From: an uncultured Alistipes sp.
Lineage (GTDB): Bacteria; Bacteroidota; Bacteroidia; Bacteroidales; Rikenellaceae
Assembly (NCBI GenBank): GCA_944323075.1
Contig: CALURC010000008.1
Coordinates: forward strand, 124,001-188,000
DNA length: 64,000 nt
Direction of reading: 5' to 3'
Shown here piece by piece: positions 8,002 through 16,783 of the stretch. The stretch's first letter is position 1. Every line of letters begins with the position of its first letter. The notes below the pieces were generated by a model that did no database searches, was not told the origin of the DNA, and saw only the letters and a program-made list of their open reading frames with translations. Made by a program: the position numbers and the translations under genes.

Positions 8002-9195
8002 ATGAAGATAGATATGAAAACAAAGACACTAAAAATACTCGGCACCCTGTGGTGCAGTCTATGGATGCTGAGCGGCATTGCGGCACCTCCAGCCGCAGAA
8101 ATTGTGGAACAGATCGGAGAAAAATTCGCCCCCGACCGGAGAGTCGTAGTTTATGAGGTGGTGGCCGATCCGGTCAACGACACCCTCTGCCTGCTTCGTG
8201 GGAAATGCGATCGCGCCGAGATCATCGACTCCCTCGAGAAGGCATTGCAGCAACAGAATATTCCTTTCACAAACTACATCAACCTGTTGCCCGACCGAAG
8301 CGTTGGAAACCACACCGAAGCTCTCGTAACCCTCTCTTCGGTTAACCTTCGGCTCAGCCCGGCCCATGCTGCCGAGATGGTGAGTCAAGCCCTTATGGGA
8401 ACTCCGCTTCGGGTACTGGAAAAATACGAAGACTGGTATCACGTACAAAGTCCGGAAGGCTACCTGTCATGGATCGATGCCAGCGCCGTTGTGCTGAAGA
8501 CCAAGGAGGAGATGGATCGGTGGCGGGATGCACAACGCTACATATTTACCGACTATTCGGGCTTCGTCTATGCCGAACCGGACAAGACTAGTGCCCACAT
8601 ATCCGATCTGGTGCTTGGATCGATTCTGGAACTCGACCCCGATCAGAAATCGAATCGGAAATTTGTGGCCGTACAGCTGCCGGATGGCAGAAAAGGTTAT
8701 GTCTGCAACGACCAGATCCGGGAATTTTCGGACTGGGCCGACGATCCGCTCGACCCGGAACAACTCGAAAAGACCGCCCGCAGCATGATGGGTGTCCCCT
8801 ACCTTTGGGGCGGAACCTCGGTCAAAGGGGTCGACTGCTCGGGCATGGTCAAAACCGCCTATTGGAACTCCGGCATCATCCTGATCCGAGACGCATCGCA
8901 ACAGGCCCTGACCGGCGAACGATTCAATGGAGAGGAGTGGAGAACGTGCCAAAAGGGTGATCTGCTCTTCTTCGGCAACGTCGCTACCGGGCGCATTACC
9001 CACGTGGGTATGTATCTCGACAACGGTCGGTTCATCCACTCTTCCGGCAAGGTCCGCGTCAACAGCCTCGACCCCGATGCCGAAGATTTCGTCGGATACC
9101 CGTGCCTCTCGATCAGCCGCATCAAAAACCGAATCGGAACCCCGGGCATTACCCGTGTTTCGGAACATCCGTGGTATTTCAACCGCAAACTCTAA
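8002..9195 (+). CDS. SH3-domain NlpC/P60 endopeptidase (YkfC-like)
   Basis: A 397-residue exported cysteine peptidase that would cut between gamma-D-Glu and the diamino acid of murein peptides. A signal peptide is at residues 5-28 (a start at Met5, 8014, is also possible). Two bacterial SH3-like segments follow, near 110-165 (SSVNLRLSPAHAAEM) and 175-240. The C-terminal NlpC/P60 domain has the catalytic Cys in VDCSGMVK near residue 278, His in ITHVGMYLDNGRF and the third polar residue in IHSSGKV. The family form with SH3 domains and specificity for a free N-terminal L-Ala-gamma-D-Glu is known from Bacillus and Bacteroides. The downstream epimerase acts on exactly the dipeptide it would release. 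Confidence 0.92.
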   Translation: MKIDMKTKTLKILGTLWCSLWMLSGIAAPPAAEIVEQIGEKFAPDRRVVVYEVVADPVNDTLCLLRGKCDRAEIIDSLEKALQQQNIPFTNYINLLPDRSVGNHTEALVTLSSVNLRLSPAHAAEMVSQALMGTPLRVLEKYEDWYHVQSPEGYLSWIDASAVVLKTKEEMDRWRDAQRYIFTDYSGFVYAEPDKTSAHISDLVLGSILELDPDQKSNRKFVAVQLPDGRKGYVCNDQIREFSDWADDPLDPEQLEKTARSMMGVPYLWGGTSVKGVDCSGMVKTAYWNSGIILIRDASQQALTGERFNGEEWRTCQKGDLLFFGNVATGRITHVGMYLDNGRFIHSSGKVRVNSLDPDAEDFVGYPCLSISRIKNRIGTPGITRVSEHPWYFNRKL

Positions 9196-9213
9196 CTCTC
9201 ATATATCGTAGCC

Positions 9214-10356
9214 ATGAACAGACGAGATTTCTTAAAAACCGCGGCACAAGGCATCGTGACAGCCGGTATCGCCGCAACAGCCGGCGGATCGCTTCTGACG
9301 GCCTGTTCTACCCCCAAAACAACAAAAGGTGGCAGCAATCATCTGAAACTAAGTTTCGAACCTTATGAATTAAAACTCAAACATCCGTTTGGCGTAGCTG
9401 TCAACACCCGCACACATACACCCGACGTTCAGGTTCAAATCGAATACGAAGGAGTTATCGGTTATGGAGAAGCCTCCATGCCACCCTATTTGGGTGAAAC
9501 CGAAGAGTCTGTATGCAAATTTCTTGCTTCACTCAAATTAGACCAATTTACCGATCCTTTCCGCATGGACGAGATCCTCGAATACGTCGACTCGATAGCC
9601 CCCGACAATCGGGCTGCGAAAGCATCGGTCGATATTGCCCTGCACGATCTGACCGGAAAGCTGCTCGGACAACCGTGGTACAAGATCTGGGGATTTTCAC
9701 CCGAAAAGGCTCCCAACACCTCGTTCACCATCGGTATTGATACGGCCGAAGTGGTACGCCAAAAGGTAGAAGAGACGACGCCTTATAAGGTCATTAAAGT
9801 GAAACTCGGATCAGACCACGACAAGGAGTTGGTGGAGATCATCCGGTCTGCAACCGACAAACCGCTCTGCGTCGATGCCAATCAAGGGTGGAAAGATAAA
9901 GAACAGGCCCTCGAAATGATCGAATGGCTGAATGAACGGAACACGCTCTTCATCGAACAACCGCTCCCCAAAGAGATGATCGACGAAACGGCATGGATCC
10001 GTGAACGCAGTCCGCTTCCAATTATTGCAGACGAGTTCCTGCAACGCCTTCCAGACGTAAAACGGGCACAAGGCGTATACGATGGAATCAACATCAAACT
10101 AATGAAAAGCACCGGCTTGCGCGAAGCCTACAAGATGGCAACATTGGCCCGAGCTCTCGACATGAAACTGATGGTCGGATGTATGACCGAGACCTCGTGT
10201 GCCGTTACGGCTGCCGCACAACTGGCCCCGCTGATGGATTGGGCTGACCTGGACGGTAACCTGCTGATTGCAAACGACCGTTTCGACGGAATAAAAATCG
10301 TAGACGGTCAGGTGACGATTCCCGACCGGCCAGGTATTGGTGTCATTCCTCTGTAA
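9214..10356 (+). CDS. Dipeptide epimerase (L-Ala-D/L-Glu epimerase type) with Tat signal and lipobox
   Basis: Enolase-superfamily epimerase, 380 residues. The N-terminus carries a twin-arginine signal (NRRDFLKTAA) followed by a hydrophobic stretch and a lipobox (SLLTAC near residue 32), so the enzyme is probably exported folded and may be lipid-anchored. Catalytic residues are seen: Lys in the KVKLG strand near 195, metal ligands Asp in CVDANQGW, Glu in LFIEQPLP and Asp/Glu in IIADEF, and the second Lys in INIKLMKS. The family converts L-Ala-D-Glu to L-Ala-L-Glu in murein recycling. It is last in the operon and is followed by a strong hairpin. Confidence 0.9.
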   Translation: MNRRDFLKTAAQGIVTAGIAATAGGSLLTACSTPKTTKGGSNHLKLSFEPYELKLKHPFGVAVNTRTHTPDVQVQIEYEGVIGYGEASMPPYLGETEESVCKFLASLKLDQFTDPFRMDEILEYVDSIAPDNRAAKASVDIALHDLTGKLLGQPWYKIWGFSPEKAPNTSFTIGIDTAEVVRQKVEETTPYKVIKVKLGSDHDKELVEIIRSATDKPLCVDANQGWKDKEQALEMIEWLNERNTLFIEQPLPKEMIDETAWIRERSPLPIIADEFLQRLPDVKRAQGVYDGINIKLMKSTGLREAYKMATLARALDMKLMVGCMTETSCAVTAAAQLAPLMDWADLDGNLLIANDRFDGIKIVDGQVTIPDRPGIGVIPL

Positions 10357-10443
10357 TGCTCAACACATCACAAAAAAGGCAACGATGCCAAAACAGCTGA
10401 TAACAAATATGTAATATATTGTATATTAAAAAATTAAAAGCAT

Positions 10444-10486
10444 AAAACAGAGATCAGCAGGAATCTTCCTGCTGATCTCTGTTTTT
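10444..10486 (+). terminator. Rho-independent terminator of the murein-peptide operon
   Basis: A perfect 19-bp stem (10444-10462 with 10467-10485) around the loop ATCT, including AGATCAGCAGGA and its complement, followed by T residues. Confidence 0.85.
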
Positions 10487-10501
10487 CATGTCATATAAAC
10501 G

Positions 10502-10546
10502 AAAAAACGGGGTCACAAGAAAATATTTCCGTAACCCCGATTTTTT
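10502..10546 (-). terminator. Terminator for the small acidic protein gene
   Basis: CGGGGTCAC (10508-10516) pairs with GTAACCCCG (10531-10539) with one mismatch. It is flanked by six A on one side and six T on the other, so it can work in both directions. It starts at the stop codon of the minus-strand 47-codon gene. Confidence 0.55.
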
Positions 10547-10688
10547 ATTTCTCCCCCGCAGCAGCGGCCCTGAGCCAATAGTCGATCAACAACAGATCGT
10601 CATCATCCTGAATGACCTCTTTAAGGAACATCTCCTCGTCCGCCGCTTTCTCGAGATCGAAATCGCAATCATTGTATTTATCCTCCAT
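10545..10688 (-). CDS. Small acidic hypothetical protein (47 aa)
   Basis: Frame MEDKYNDCDFDLEKAADEEM, continuing through FLKEVI, QDDDDLLLIDYWLR and ending AAAAGEK. It is very acidic in its first 30 residues, with an amphipathic LLLIDYWL helix near the end. It has no signal peptide. It lies 59 bp downstream of the ECF sigma factor on the same strand and ends at a terminator hairpin, so co-transcription is likely. A near-consensus -7 element (AATATTTG, minus strand, 10735-10742) could give it its own transcript. I do not recognise a family; a partner or modulator of the sigma factor is only a suggestion from position. Confidence 0.6.
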   Translation of the reverse strand: MEDKYNDCDFDLEKAADEEMFLKEVIQDDDDLLLIDYWLRAAAAGEK

Positions 10689-10747
10689 AGGCACAGTATT
10701 AATCGACTTGTACCTATATAACGCAAGGCCTCAACAAATATTGCGCT

Positions 10748-11332
10748 TTAGCTTAAGATTAACTGTTTTTCATCGATCATCTTGCGCATATTGATCAGCG
10801 CATATCGCATCCGGCCCAACGCCGTATTGATACTTACCTGCGTTTCGTCTGCAATCTCTTTAAAACTCAGCCCCATATAATACCGCATTTTAACAACCTC
10901 TCGCTGTTCGGCAGGCAGAAATTCCACCAATTTCCGGACATCGGCTGCAATCTGGTCAGATACCATACGGTCTTCCACCGAACGATCGGAAAATTTTTGA
11001 TTATTCAACAGATCGTATCCTGCTTCTGTTTCTGAAATATTATTCTGCTGTTTTCTCTGTCGAAAATGATCGATCACCTGATTATGCGCAATACGCAATA
11101 CCCACGAAATAAACTTTCCGTTTTCGGTATAGCGACCGTCTTTCACGAACCGGAATACGCGTATCAAAGTTTCCTGAAAAATATCGTCTGCCAAATCACG
11201 GTCCTTCACCATCATATTAATATAATCGAAGACTCGTTGACGATGACGATCGACCAATACGGTCAAAGCACACTCATTGCCGGACTGATAAACATTAAGC
11301 AACTCATTATCACTTAACTTCTTCAGATTCAT
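10748..11332 (-). CDS. ECF-type RNA polymerase sigma factor
   Basis: A 194-residue sigma-70 family protein that directs RNA polymerase to alternative promoters. Region 2 is residues about 15-85, with DLADDIFQETLIRVFRF and KFISWVLRIAHNQVIDHFR. Region 4 is residues about 125-185, with LPAEQREVVKMRYYMGLSFKEIA and the helix-turn-helix TQVSINTALGRMRYAL. I chose MNLKKLSDNELL as the start because the 34 residues upstream are not sigma-like. No anti-sigma factor with a transmembrane segment lies downstream; only the 47-aa acidic protein does. This suggests control other than by a classical membrane anti-sigma factor. Confidence 0.93.
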   Translation of the reverse strand: MNLKKLSDNELLNVYQSGNECALTVLVDRHRQRVFDYINMMVKDRDLADDIFQETLIRVFRFVKDGRYTENGKFISWVLRIAHNQVIDHFRQRKQQNNISETEAGYDLLNNQKFSDRSVEDRMVSDQIAADVRKLVEFLPAEQREVVKMRYYMGLSFKEIADETQVSINTALGRMRYALINMRKMIDEKQLILS

Positions 11333-11583
11333 ATATACTACTCGGTTTTGGTTTAGAGTAGATCTTTCCGATAGGCAATTTCTTTTAATGTTTGACAATC
11401 TTTTCGCAATGTACGCACATTTTTTCAAATTCACAAAATCTTTTGCAATATTTTTCCGTTATTGATCTTTACAAATCGCATGCCAAAAAGACTGATCACT
11501 CAAAAAAACGTCACTTCACAACATCTTACAAACCGATTAGACAGATTTAGAACCCTTTTTAATCAAAGAACCTTACAATAATA

Positions 11584-11619
11584 AAAAAGTAGCGGAACCA
11601 CTTGATCCCGCTACTTTTT
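11584..11619 (-). terminator. Terminator of the ribK-ahcY gene
   Basis: AAAAAGTAGCGG (11584-11595) pairs with CCGCTACTTTTT (11608-11619), 15 bp after the stop codon, with a T run on the minus strand. Confidence 0.8.
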
Positions 11620-11634
11620 AAATCCTGTCAATTT

Positions 11635-13467
11635 TTAATATCGATAAAAATCAGCTTTGTACGGGCCGTCAACCGAGACTCCGATATAATCGGCCTGTTT
11701 CTGTGTCAATCTGGTAAGATGCACTCCCAAACTTTCAAGGTGCAGACGGGCTACCTCTTCATCCAGATGTTTCGGCAACCGATATACATCTACCGCCATG
11801 GATTTAGTCCATAACTCGATCTGTGCCAATGTCTGATTCGTAAACGAGTTACTCATGACAAACGAAGGATGTCCCGTTGCACACCCTAAATTAACCAACC
11901 GTCCTTCGGCCAAAATAAAGATCGAATGACCGTCAGGGAAGGTATATTTATCGACCTGAGGCTTGATCTCCGTCCGTACGATACCGGGATAGGCATTCAA
12001 TTTATCCATCTGGATTTCGTTGTCGAAGTGCCCGATATTGCAAACTATCGCTTGATCACGCATACGTTCCATGTGGTCGATCCGAATGATATCACAGTTA
12101 CCGGTCGTCGTCACATAAACATTACCTTCGGGCAGTGCATCCTCAACGGTTTTCACCTCAAAACCCTCCATCGCAGCCTGCAATGCACAGATCGGGTCGA
12201 TCTCCGTAACGATTACGCGGGCACCGTATGAACGCATACTGGTTGCACACCCCTTCCCGACATCACCATAACCACATACGACAACAACCTTTCCGGCAAG
12301 CATGACGTCTGTAGCCCGTTTGATTCCGTCGGCCAGAGATTCACGACACCCGTACAGATTATCGAATTTACTCTTTGTCACCGAATCATTCACATTGATG
12401 GCCGGGAAGAGCAGTTCGCCCCGACTCTGCATTTGATAGAGCCGATGAACTCCCGTAGTCGTCTCCTCCGAGACTCCTTTAACCTCGGCTACGGTACGGT
12501 GCCACCGTTGCGAATCCTCTGCAAGCAACGCCTTCAGCGTATTCATAATAACCGCTTCCTCATGGCATGAAGCCTCGTGATCCAATACCGAAGGATCATT
12601 CTCGGCCGCATATCCTTTATGAATCAACAAAGTCGCATCACCGCCATCATCCACGATCAAATTCGGACCTTTTCCTCCCGGAAAGTTCAACGCCATAGCC
12701 GTACACCACCAATACTCCTCGAGCGACTCGCCTTTCCATGCAAACACCGGCACACCGGCTTTTGCAATCGCTGCTGCTGCATGATCCTGAGTCGAAAAGA
12801 TGTTGCAGCTGGCCCAACGAACCTCTGCTCCCAATTCGACCAACGTCTCGATCAAAACCGCAGTCTGAATGGTCATATGCAAAGAACCGGTAATCCGGGC
12901 GCCTCGCAACGGTTTTTCTTTGCTGTATTTTTTGCGGACAGCCATCAATCCGGGCATCTCCTTTTCGGCGATTTCGATCTCCTTACGCCCCCAATCCGAC
13001 AAACCAATGTCGGCCACCTTATAGGGCAAGTTCAAATCCAAATACATTTTTTCCTCTGATTTTATATGAATACTCCTTTTGTTTTCTCCACAGACATCAC
13101 CTGCGAAACACCTCTCAGCCTCGATCCGATCCCGTTCTATCTGACGGTGCAACTCTTCGATCGAGTCGAATTTCCGTTCCGCACGAATAAACCGAATCGG
13201 CTCTACGGAAATCGTCCGTCCGTACAAATCCTCACTGAAGTCAAGAATATGAGCTTCGAGTGTACGTTCCGAATCACGACACACGGTCGGTTTGTAACCG
13301 ATATTGATCAATGCCGCATAACACCGATCATCTACGTAAACCCGGGCCGCATAAGCACCGTTACGCAACGACACATCCGTCCCGATCACCAGATTCGCCG
13401 TAGGGAATCCGATGCGTCGGCCGATTCTGTTACCGGTCACTACTTGTCCTGTAATCCGAATACTCAT
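11635..13467 (-). CDS. ahcY: Fused riboflavin kinase domain + adenosylhomocysteinase
   Basis: One uninterrupted frame of 610 residues. Residues 1-122 are a complete riboflavin kinase (FMN-forming) domain: [11 protein letters not shown] at 16-26, [10 protein letters not shown] near 53, [11 protein letters not shown] near 75 and the terminal [14 protein letters not shown] helix. A linker of about 18 residues follows. Residues 141-610 are full-length S-adenosylhomocysteine hydrolase (NAD-dependent, SAH to adenosine + homocysteine), with the NAD motif [10 protein letters not shown] and the C-terminal KADFYRY. The AhcY part begins at an internal ATG (13047) preceded by AGAGGAAAAA, and 470 residues is the usual AhcY length. 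AhcY could therefore also be made from this internal start. The usual RibF adenylyltransferase half is absent. Confidence 0.93.
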   Translation of the reverse strand: MSIRITGQVVTGNRIGRRIGFPTANLVIGTDVSLRNGAYAARVYVDDRCYAALINIGYKPTVCRDSERTLEAHILDFSEDLYGRTISVEPIRFIRAERKFDSIEELHRQIERDRIEAERCFAGDVCGENKRSIHIKSEEKMYLDLNLPYKVADIGLSDWGRKEIEIAEKEMPGLMAVRKKYSKEKPLRGARITGSLHMTIQTAVLIETLVELGAEVRWASCNIFSTQDHAAAAIAKAGVPVFAWKGESLEEYWWCTAMALNFPGGKGPNLIVDDGGDATLLIHKGYAAENDPSVLDHEASCHEEAVIMNTLKALLAEDSQRWHRTVAEVKGVSEETTTGVHRLYQMQSRGELLFPAINVNDSVTKSKFDNLYGCRESLADGIKRATDVMLAGKVVVVCGYGDVGKGCATSMRSYGARVIVTEIDPICALQAAMEGFEVKTVEDALPEGNVYVTTTGNCDIIRIDHMERMRDQAIVCNIGHFDNEIQMDKLNAYPGIVRTEIKPQVDKYTFPDGHSIFILAEGRLVNLGCATGHPSFVMSNSFTNQTLAQIELWTKSMAVDVYRLPKHLDEEVARLHLESLGVHLTRLTQKQADYIGVSVDGPYKADFYRY

Positions 13468-13737
13468 AGTTTTTTCCGAAGAGCAACTCCTCTCCCTTCA
13501 TATACACCGGAAGGCTGCCACATTACAACACTCCGATACATGATCCTAAACATCCGCAAAGGTAACAAGAATAATCAAAATTTACGAAATCCATCATCGA
13601 ACAGACACACTCCATCTTCCAGACAAAATGGCAGGAGAGCGCCCCCCCGCTTGTCGGAACGATTTGTTTTTCGTATCTTGCCGTGCAGATAGAAACGTTT
13701 CCCTTATTACAGGGAACCATCAAGAACAACAAACCTC

Positions 13738-14391
13738 ATGGAGCGTAAAAATCGCAAGATTTACTATACGATGGGCGAAGTATCGGAGATGTTCGATGTC
13801 CGTCCTTCGCTGATTCGGTTCTGGGAACAGAAATTCGACATCCTCAAACCTGATAAAAATCGGAAAGGAAACCGATTGTTTACACCGAAAGACGTTGAAA
13901 ATCTGAAGCTGATCTACCACCTGGTCAAAGAGAACGGAATGACTCTTGCTGGAGCAGCCAAACGACTGAAAGAGAATAAAAAAGGCGAAGAACGCGATTT
14001 AGAGGTAATCGAAAAACTGCAAGGAATCCGATCATTATTGCTCGAGGTGCGGGAAGAGCTTAAAACAAAAGGAGAAGAGACCGTTTTCATCGATGAACCG
14101 ATATTGTCAGAAGAGGAAGATGAGTTAACTATTCCTTCCGAAGCACCTATCGAAAAACCTATACCCACCCCACAAGAACAGACTAACCCTGAGCCACAAA
14201 GTGAGGAAGAGATTCCGATAGGTCCAGCTGTTCCGCGATTTTTGCAACGCGAAATTCCGATTCCGCCTCAACCCTCCATCGTTCGGACCATACCTGAAGA
14301 GATTACTGAAACCGAAACCATTGATCCTGAAGAACCGGAGGAGGCAACCACACCGCCGCGTCCTACAATCATCGAACAATCTCTTTTTTAA
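13738..14391 (+). CDS. MerR family transcriptional regulator
   Basis: A 217-residue protein. Residues 5-75 are a MerR-type winged helix (YYTMGEVSEMFDVRPSLIRFWE, then KGNRLFTPKDVENLKLIYHLV), followed by a short coiled-coil-like segment to about 110. The remainder is a low-complexity acidic, Pro/Glu-rich tail (repeated PEEP/EEEI/PTP patterns) without recognisable sensor residues. No metal-binding Cys cluster is present. This architecture is common in Bacteroidota, but the effector is unknown to me. The upstream 270 bp carries only a weak -7 element (TATCTTG at 13672). Confidence 0.87.
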   Translation: MERKNRKIYYTMGEVSEMFDVRPSLIRFWEQKFDILKPDKNRKGNRLFTPKDVENLKLIYHLVKENGMTLAGAAKRLKENKKGEERDLEVIEKLQGIRSLLLEVREELKTKGEETVFIDEPILSEEEDELTIPSEAPIEKPIPTPQEQTNPEPQSEEEIPIGPAVPRFLQREIPIPPQPSIVRTIPEEITETETIDPEEPEEATTPPRPTIIEQSLF

Positions 14392-14456
14392 CGACCTTAC
14401 ACACATCTAACCGGTTCAAAACAAGACACGTTATTCCACTTTTGAATCAATACACT

Positions 14457-15245
14457 ATGAAAGTCCGAGATATCGCCTCAATTATCGAAACGTTCGCACC
14501 CCTATCTCTTCAAGAAAATTTCGACAACAGCGGATTGAACGTAGGGAATCCTGATGCTGAAGTCAGCGGGATCCTGCTTTGCGTAGACGTAACAGAAGCA
14601 GTATTGGATGAAGCCACTGCGCTCGGTGCAAACCTGATCGTATCACACCATCCATTACTTTTCCACCCTTTACGCCGAGTCACCGGAGCCGATGCATCAC
14701 AACGTATTGTAGCCCGTTGCCTTATCGCAGGTATTTCGTTATACGCAGCTCACACCAACCTGGATAACGCACTCGGCGGTATGAACTTCCGCTTGGGCAC
14801 TATCCTTGGACTGAAAAACATGACTTTCTTACGACCACAAAATACATCGTCCGTTCCGTCCGGTAGCGGAGTTGTCGGAGATCTGCCTGCTTCTCGACCC
14901 ACTTTTGAATTACTTCGGGAGATCAAAGAACAACTTCACTGTGGAACCATACGTTATAGTGCGCTTTGTCGCCCGCAAACCTCCAGAATAGCACTCGTTA
15001 CAGGCTCGGGTGCTACGTTTATCGAAGACGCAGTCGCTGCAAACGCCGATTTGTATCTCTCTGCCGACTTTAAGTATAACGATTTTTATACGCCGGATAA
15101 CCGCATTGTCGTGGCCGACTTAGGACACTTTGCCAGTGAATATTGTGCAATAGAACTGCTGCATGATGTAATTACAAAAAAAATAGCTAATTTTGCAGTT
15201 CACAGGAGCGAAAGTTCCGTAGACCCTGTTAATTATTTGATTTAA
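14457..15245 (+). CDS. Nif3-like dinuclear metal-centre protein (YbgI/YqfO family)
   Basis: A 262-residue NIF3 family protein. The metal-binding residues are intact: SHHPLLFHPL near residue 63, the HTNLDNALGG motif near 100 and the C-terminal DLGHFASE near 225 with a Glu ligand. Start at MKVRDIASIIE, the position of the family start; an ATG 15 bp upstream also exists. The length is that of the short (E. coli YbgI-like) form without the central inserted domain found in many Gram-positive and Bacteroidota members. The molecular role is unsettled (annotated as GTP cyclohydrolase 1 type 2 homologue). It precedes the zinc-ribbon gene by 14 bp, a partnership seen in many genomes. Confidence 0.92.
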   Translation: MKVRDIASIIETFAPLSLQENFDNSGLNVGNPDAEVSGILLCVDVTEAVLDEATALGANLIVSHHPLLFHPLRRVTGADASQRIVARCLIAGISLYAAHTNLDNALGGMNFRLGTILGLKNMTFLRPQNTSSVPSGSGVVGDLPASRPTFELLREIKEQLHCGTIRYSALCRPQTSRIALVTGSGATFIEDAVAANADLYLSADFKYNDFYTPDNRIVVADLGHFASEYCAIELLHDVITKKIANFAVHRSESSVDPVNYLI

Positions 15246-15259
15246 GAAATTTCACTGAT

Positions 15260-16039
15260 ATGGCGACATCAAGCAGAAAAAGCGGTGAAGCGAACGACTA
15301 CTCCATCGAAGAGAAGATCATCGCGTTATACGAACTTCAAAAGATAGATTCGAAGATCGACGAAATCAATAAGATAAAAGGAGAGCTTCCGCTCGAAGTT
15401 CAAGATCTTGAGGACGAAATTGCAGGACTGGAGACCCGGATCGCCAATATCGCTTCCGAAATCGACGGACAGGCTGCCGCTATCAAACAACACAAAAACG
15501 AGATCGAGCAAGCTAAAGGACTGATTGCTAAATACGAAGCACAACAGGATAATGTCCGTAACAACCGTGAATTCGATTCTCTGTCCAAAGAGATCGAATA
15601 CCAGAAGCTGGAAATCGAGTTGTGTGAAAAACGAATCAGAGAAAGTACGGCCGACACGAAAGTCAAGAAAAAAATGATCGAAGACGCACAGGCCGTAGTT
15701 GCCGATCGGAAAATCGATCTTGCAGCCAAGAAGCAAGAGCTGGAAAGCATCGACCAAGAGACCGCAAAAGAGATGGAATCGCTTCAAGCACAATCCGATG
15801 CAGCAGCAACAAAAATCGACGCCAGACTTTTGGCCGCTTACCACAGAATCCGTAATAACGTACGTAACGGCCTGGCTGTCGTTACAGTTAAACGAGACGC
15901 CTGCGGAGGTTGCTACAACCGCATTCCACCCCAGAGACAATTAGACATCCGTTCAAACAAAAAGATTATCGTTTGCGAATACTGTGGTAGAATTTTGGTT
16001 TCCGATCTACTCGATCAACAAGAGAAGGCTGAAGAGTAA
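15260..16039 (+). CDS. Coiled-coil C4-type zinc ribbon protein (CdsZ/DUF164 family)
   Basis: A 259-residue protein. Residues 15-195 form a long antiparallel coiled coil rich in Glu, Lys, Ala and Gln. Residues about 210-250 carry the zinc ribbon CGGC...CEYCG (four Cys). Members of this family are thought to bind nucleic acid or act as a chaperone-like partner of the Nif3 protein; I infer the latter from adjacency. It is followed by a strong terminator. Confidence 0.92.
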   Translation: MATSSRKSGEANDYSIEEKIIALYELQKIDSKIDEINKIKGELPLEVQDLEDEIAGLETRIANIASEIDGQAAAIKQHKNEIEQAKGLIAKYEAQQDNVRNNREFDSLSKEIEYQKLEIELCEKRIRESTADTKVKKKMIEDAQAVVADRKIDLAAKKQELESIDQETAKEMESLQAQSDAAATKIDARLLAAYHRIRNNVRNGLAVVTVKRDACGGCYNRIPPQRQLDIRSNKKIIVCEYCGRILVSDLLDQQEKAEE

Positions 16040-16093
16040 AATCAACAAGTACCCACAGCAACTAAAGTAACATCCTGCTTTATTATAATTATA

Positions 16094-16132
16094 AAATATG
16101 TTGATCCCCATGGGTCAACATATTTGTTTTTC
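16094..16132 (+). terminator. Terminator after the zinc-ribbon gene
   Basis: AAATATGTTGA (16094-16104) pairs with TCAACATATTT (16115-16125), extended by CCC/GGG, then a T run to 16132. Confidence 0.8.
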
Positions 16133-16287
16133 GACACACCAGAATCAGATCATAGGCTAATACTCACCTGTCACTTCCCGACAGACTTTTTTCTTAGATC
16201 TGGCCACACGCCAACTTTCAAAAGTCGATACAACCCTACATGAACACATATTGCCAATACCTAATAACTATATAACACATAAATACC

Positions 16288-16638
16288 ATGAAAGTAGGAA
16301 TCATCAGATGTATGCAAACGGAAGATTACTGCCCGGGAACAACCGACTTCAAAGTAATCAGAGAGCGAAAAGGAGCTTTCGCAGGTATCACCGAAGAGAT
16401 TGAGATTATCGGATTTTGCAACTGCGGAGGATGCCCCGGCAAGAAGTCGGTTCTGAGAGCAAGAGAATTGGTCCGTAGAGGTGCAGACACCATTGCTTTT
16501 GCCTCCTGTATCCAAAAAGGAACTCCATTAGGTTATCCGTGCCCTTTTGCGAACAAAATGAAGAGCATCATCGAAAATGATCTGCCCTCATCCATCCGGT
16601 TCTTAGATTACACACATGATGCTCCCGTAAAAAAATAG
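16288..16638 (+). CDS. CGGC domain-containing protein
   Basis: A 116-residue protein of the CGGC family (named after its conserved Cys-Gly-Gly-Cys). It shows an N-terminal MKVGIIRCMQTEDYC, the CNCGGCPGKK motif near residue 52, ADTIAFASCI near 77 and PCPFANKM near 93. Five or more conserved Cys suggest metal or cluster binding. The biochemical function is not established to my knowledge. It is monocistronic, with terminators on both sides. Confidence 0.9.
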   Translation: MKVGIIRCMQTEDYCPGTTDFKVIRERKGAFAGITEEIEIIGFCNCGGCPGKKSVLRARELVRRGADTIAFASCIQKGTPLGYPCPFANKMKSIIENDLPSSIRFLDYTHDAPVKK

Positions 16639-16707
16639 ATTCATAGACCTCTATATAAAACTCCGTCTCCAATCTTCAGCCCAATACAGATACAGGAGTT
16701 TTTAAAC

Positions 16708-16745
16708 AAAAAAAGCATACCGGAAAAATCCGGTATGCTTTTTTA
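16708..16745. terminator. Bidirectional terminator between the CGGC gene and recJ
   Basis: AAAAAAGCATACCGGA (16709-16724) pairs with its exact complement (16729-16744) around AAAA. A-tract and T-tract on both sides serve both strands. Confidence 0.85.
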
Positions 16746-16783
16746 CTCTCTTTCAAAACAAGAATACTTCTTCTCTCAAGAAT

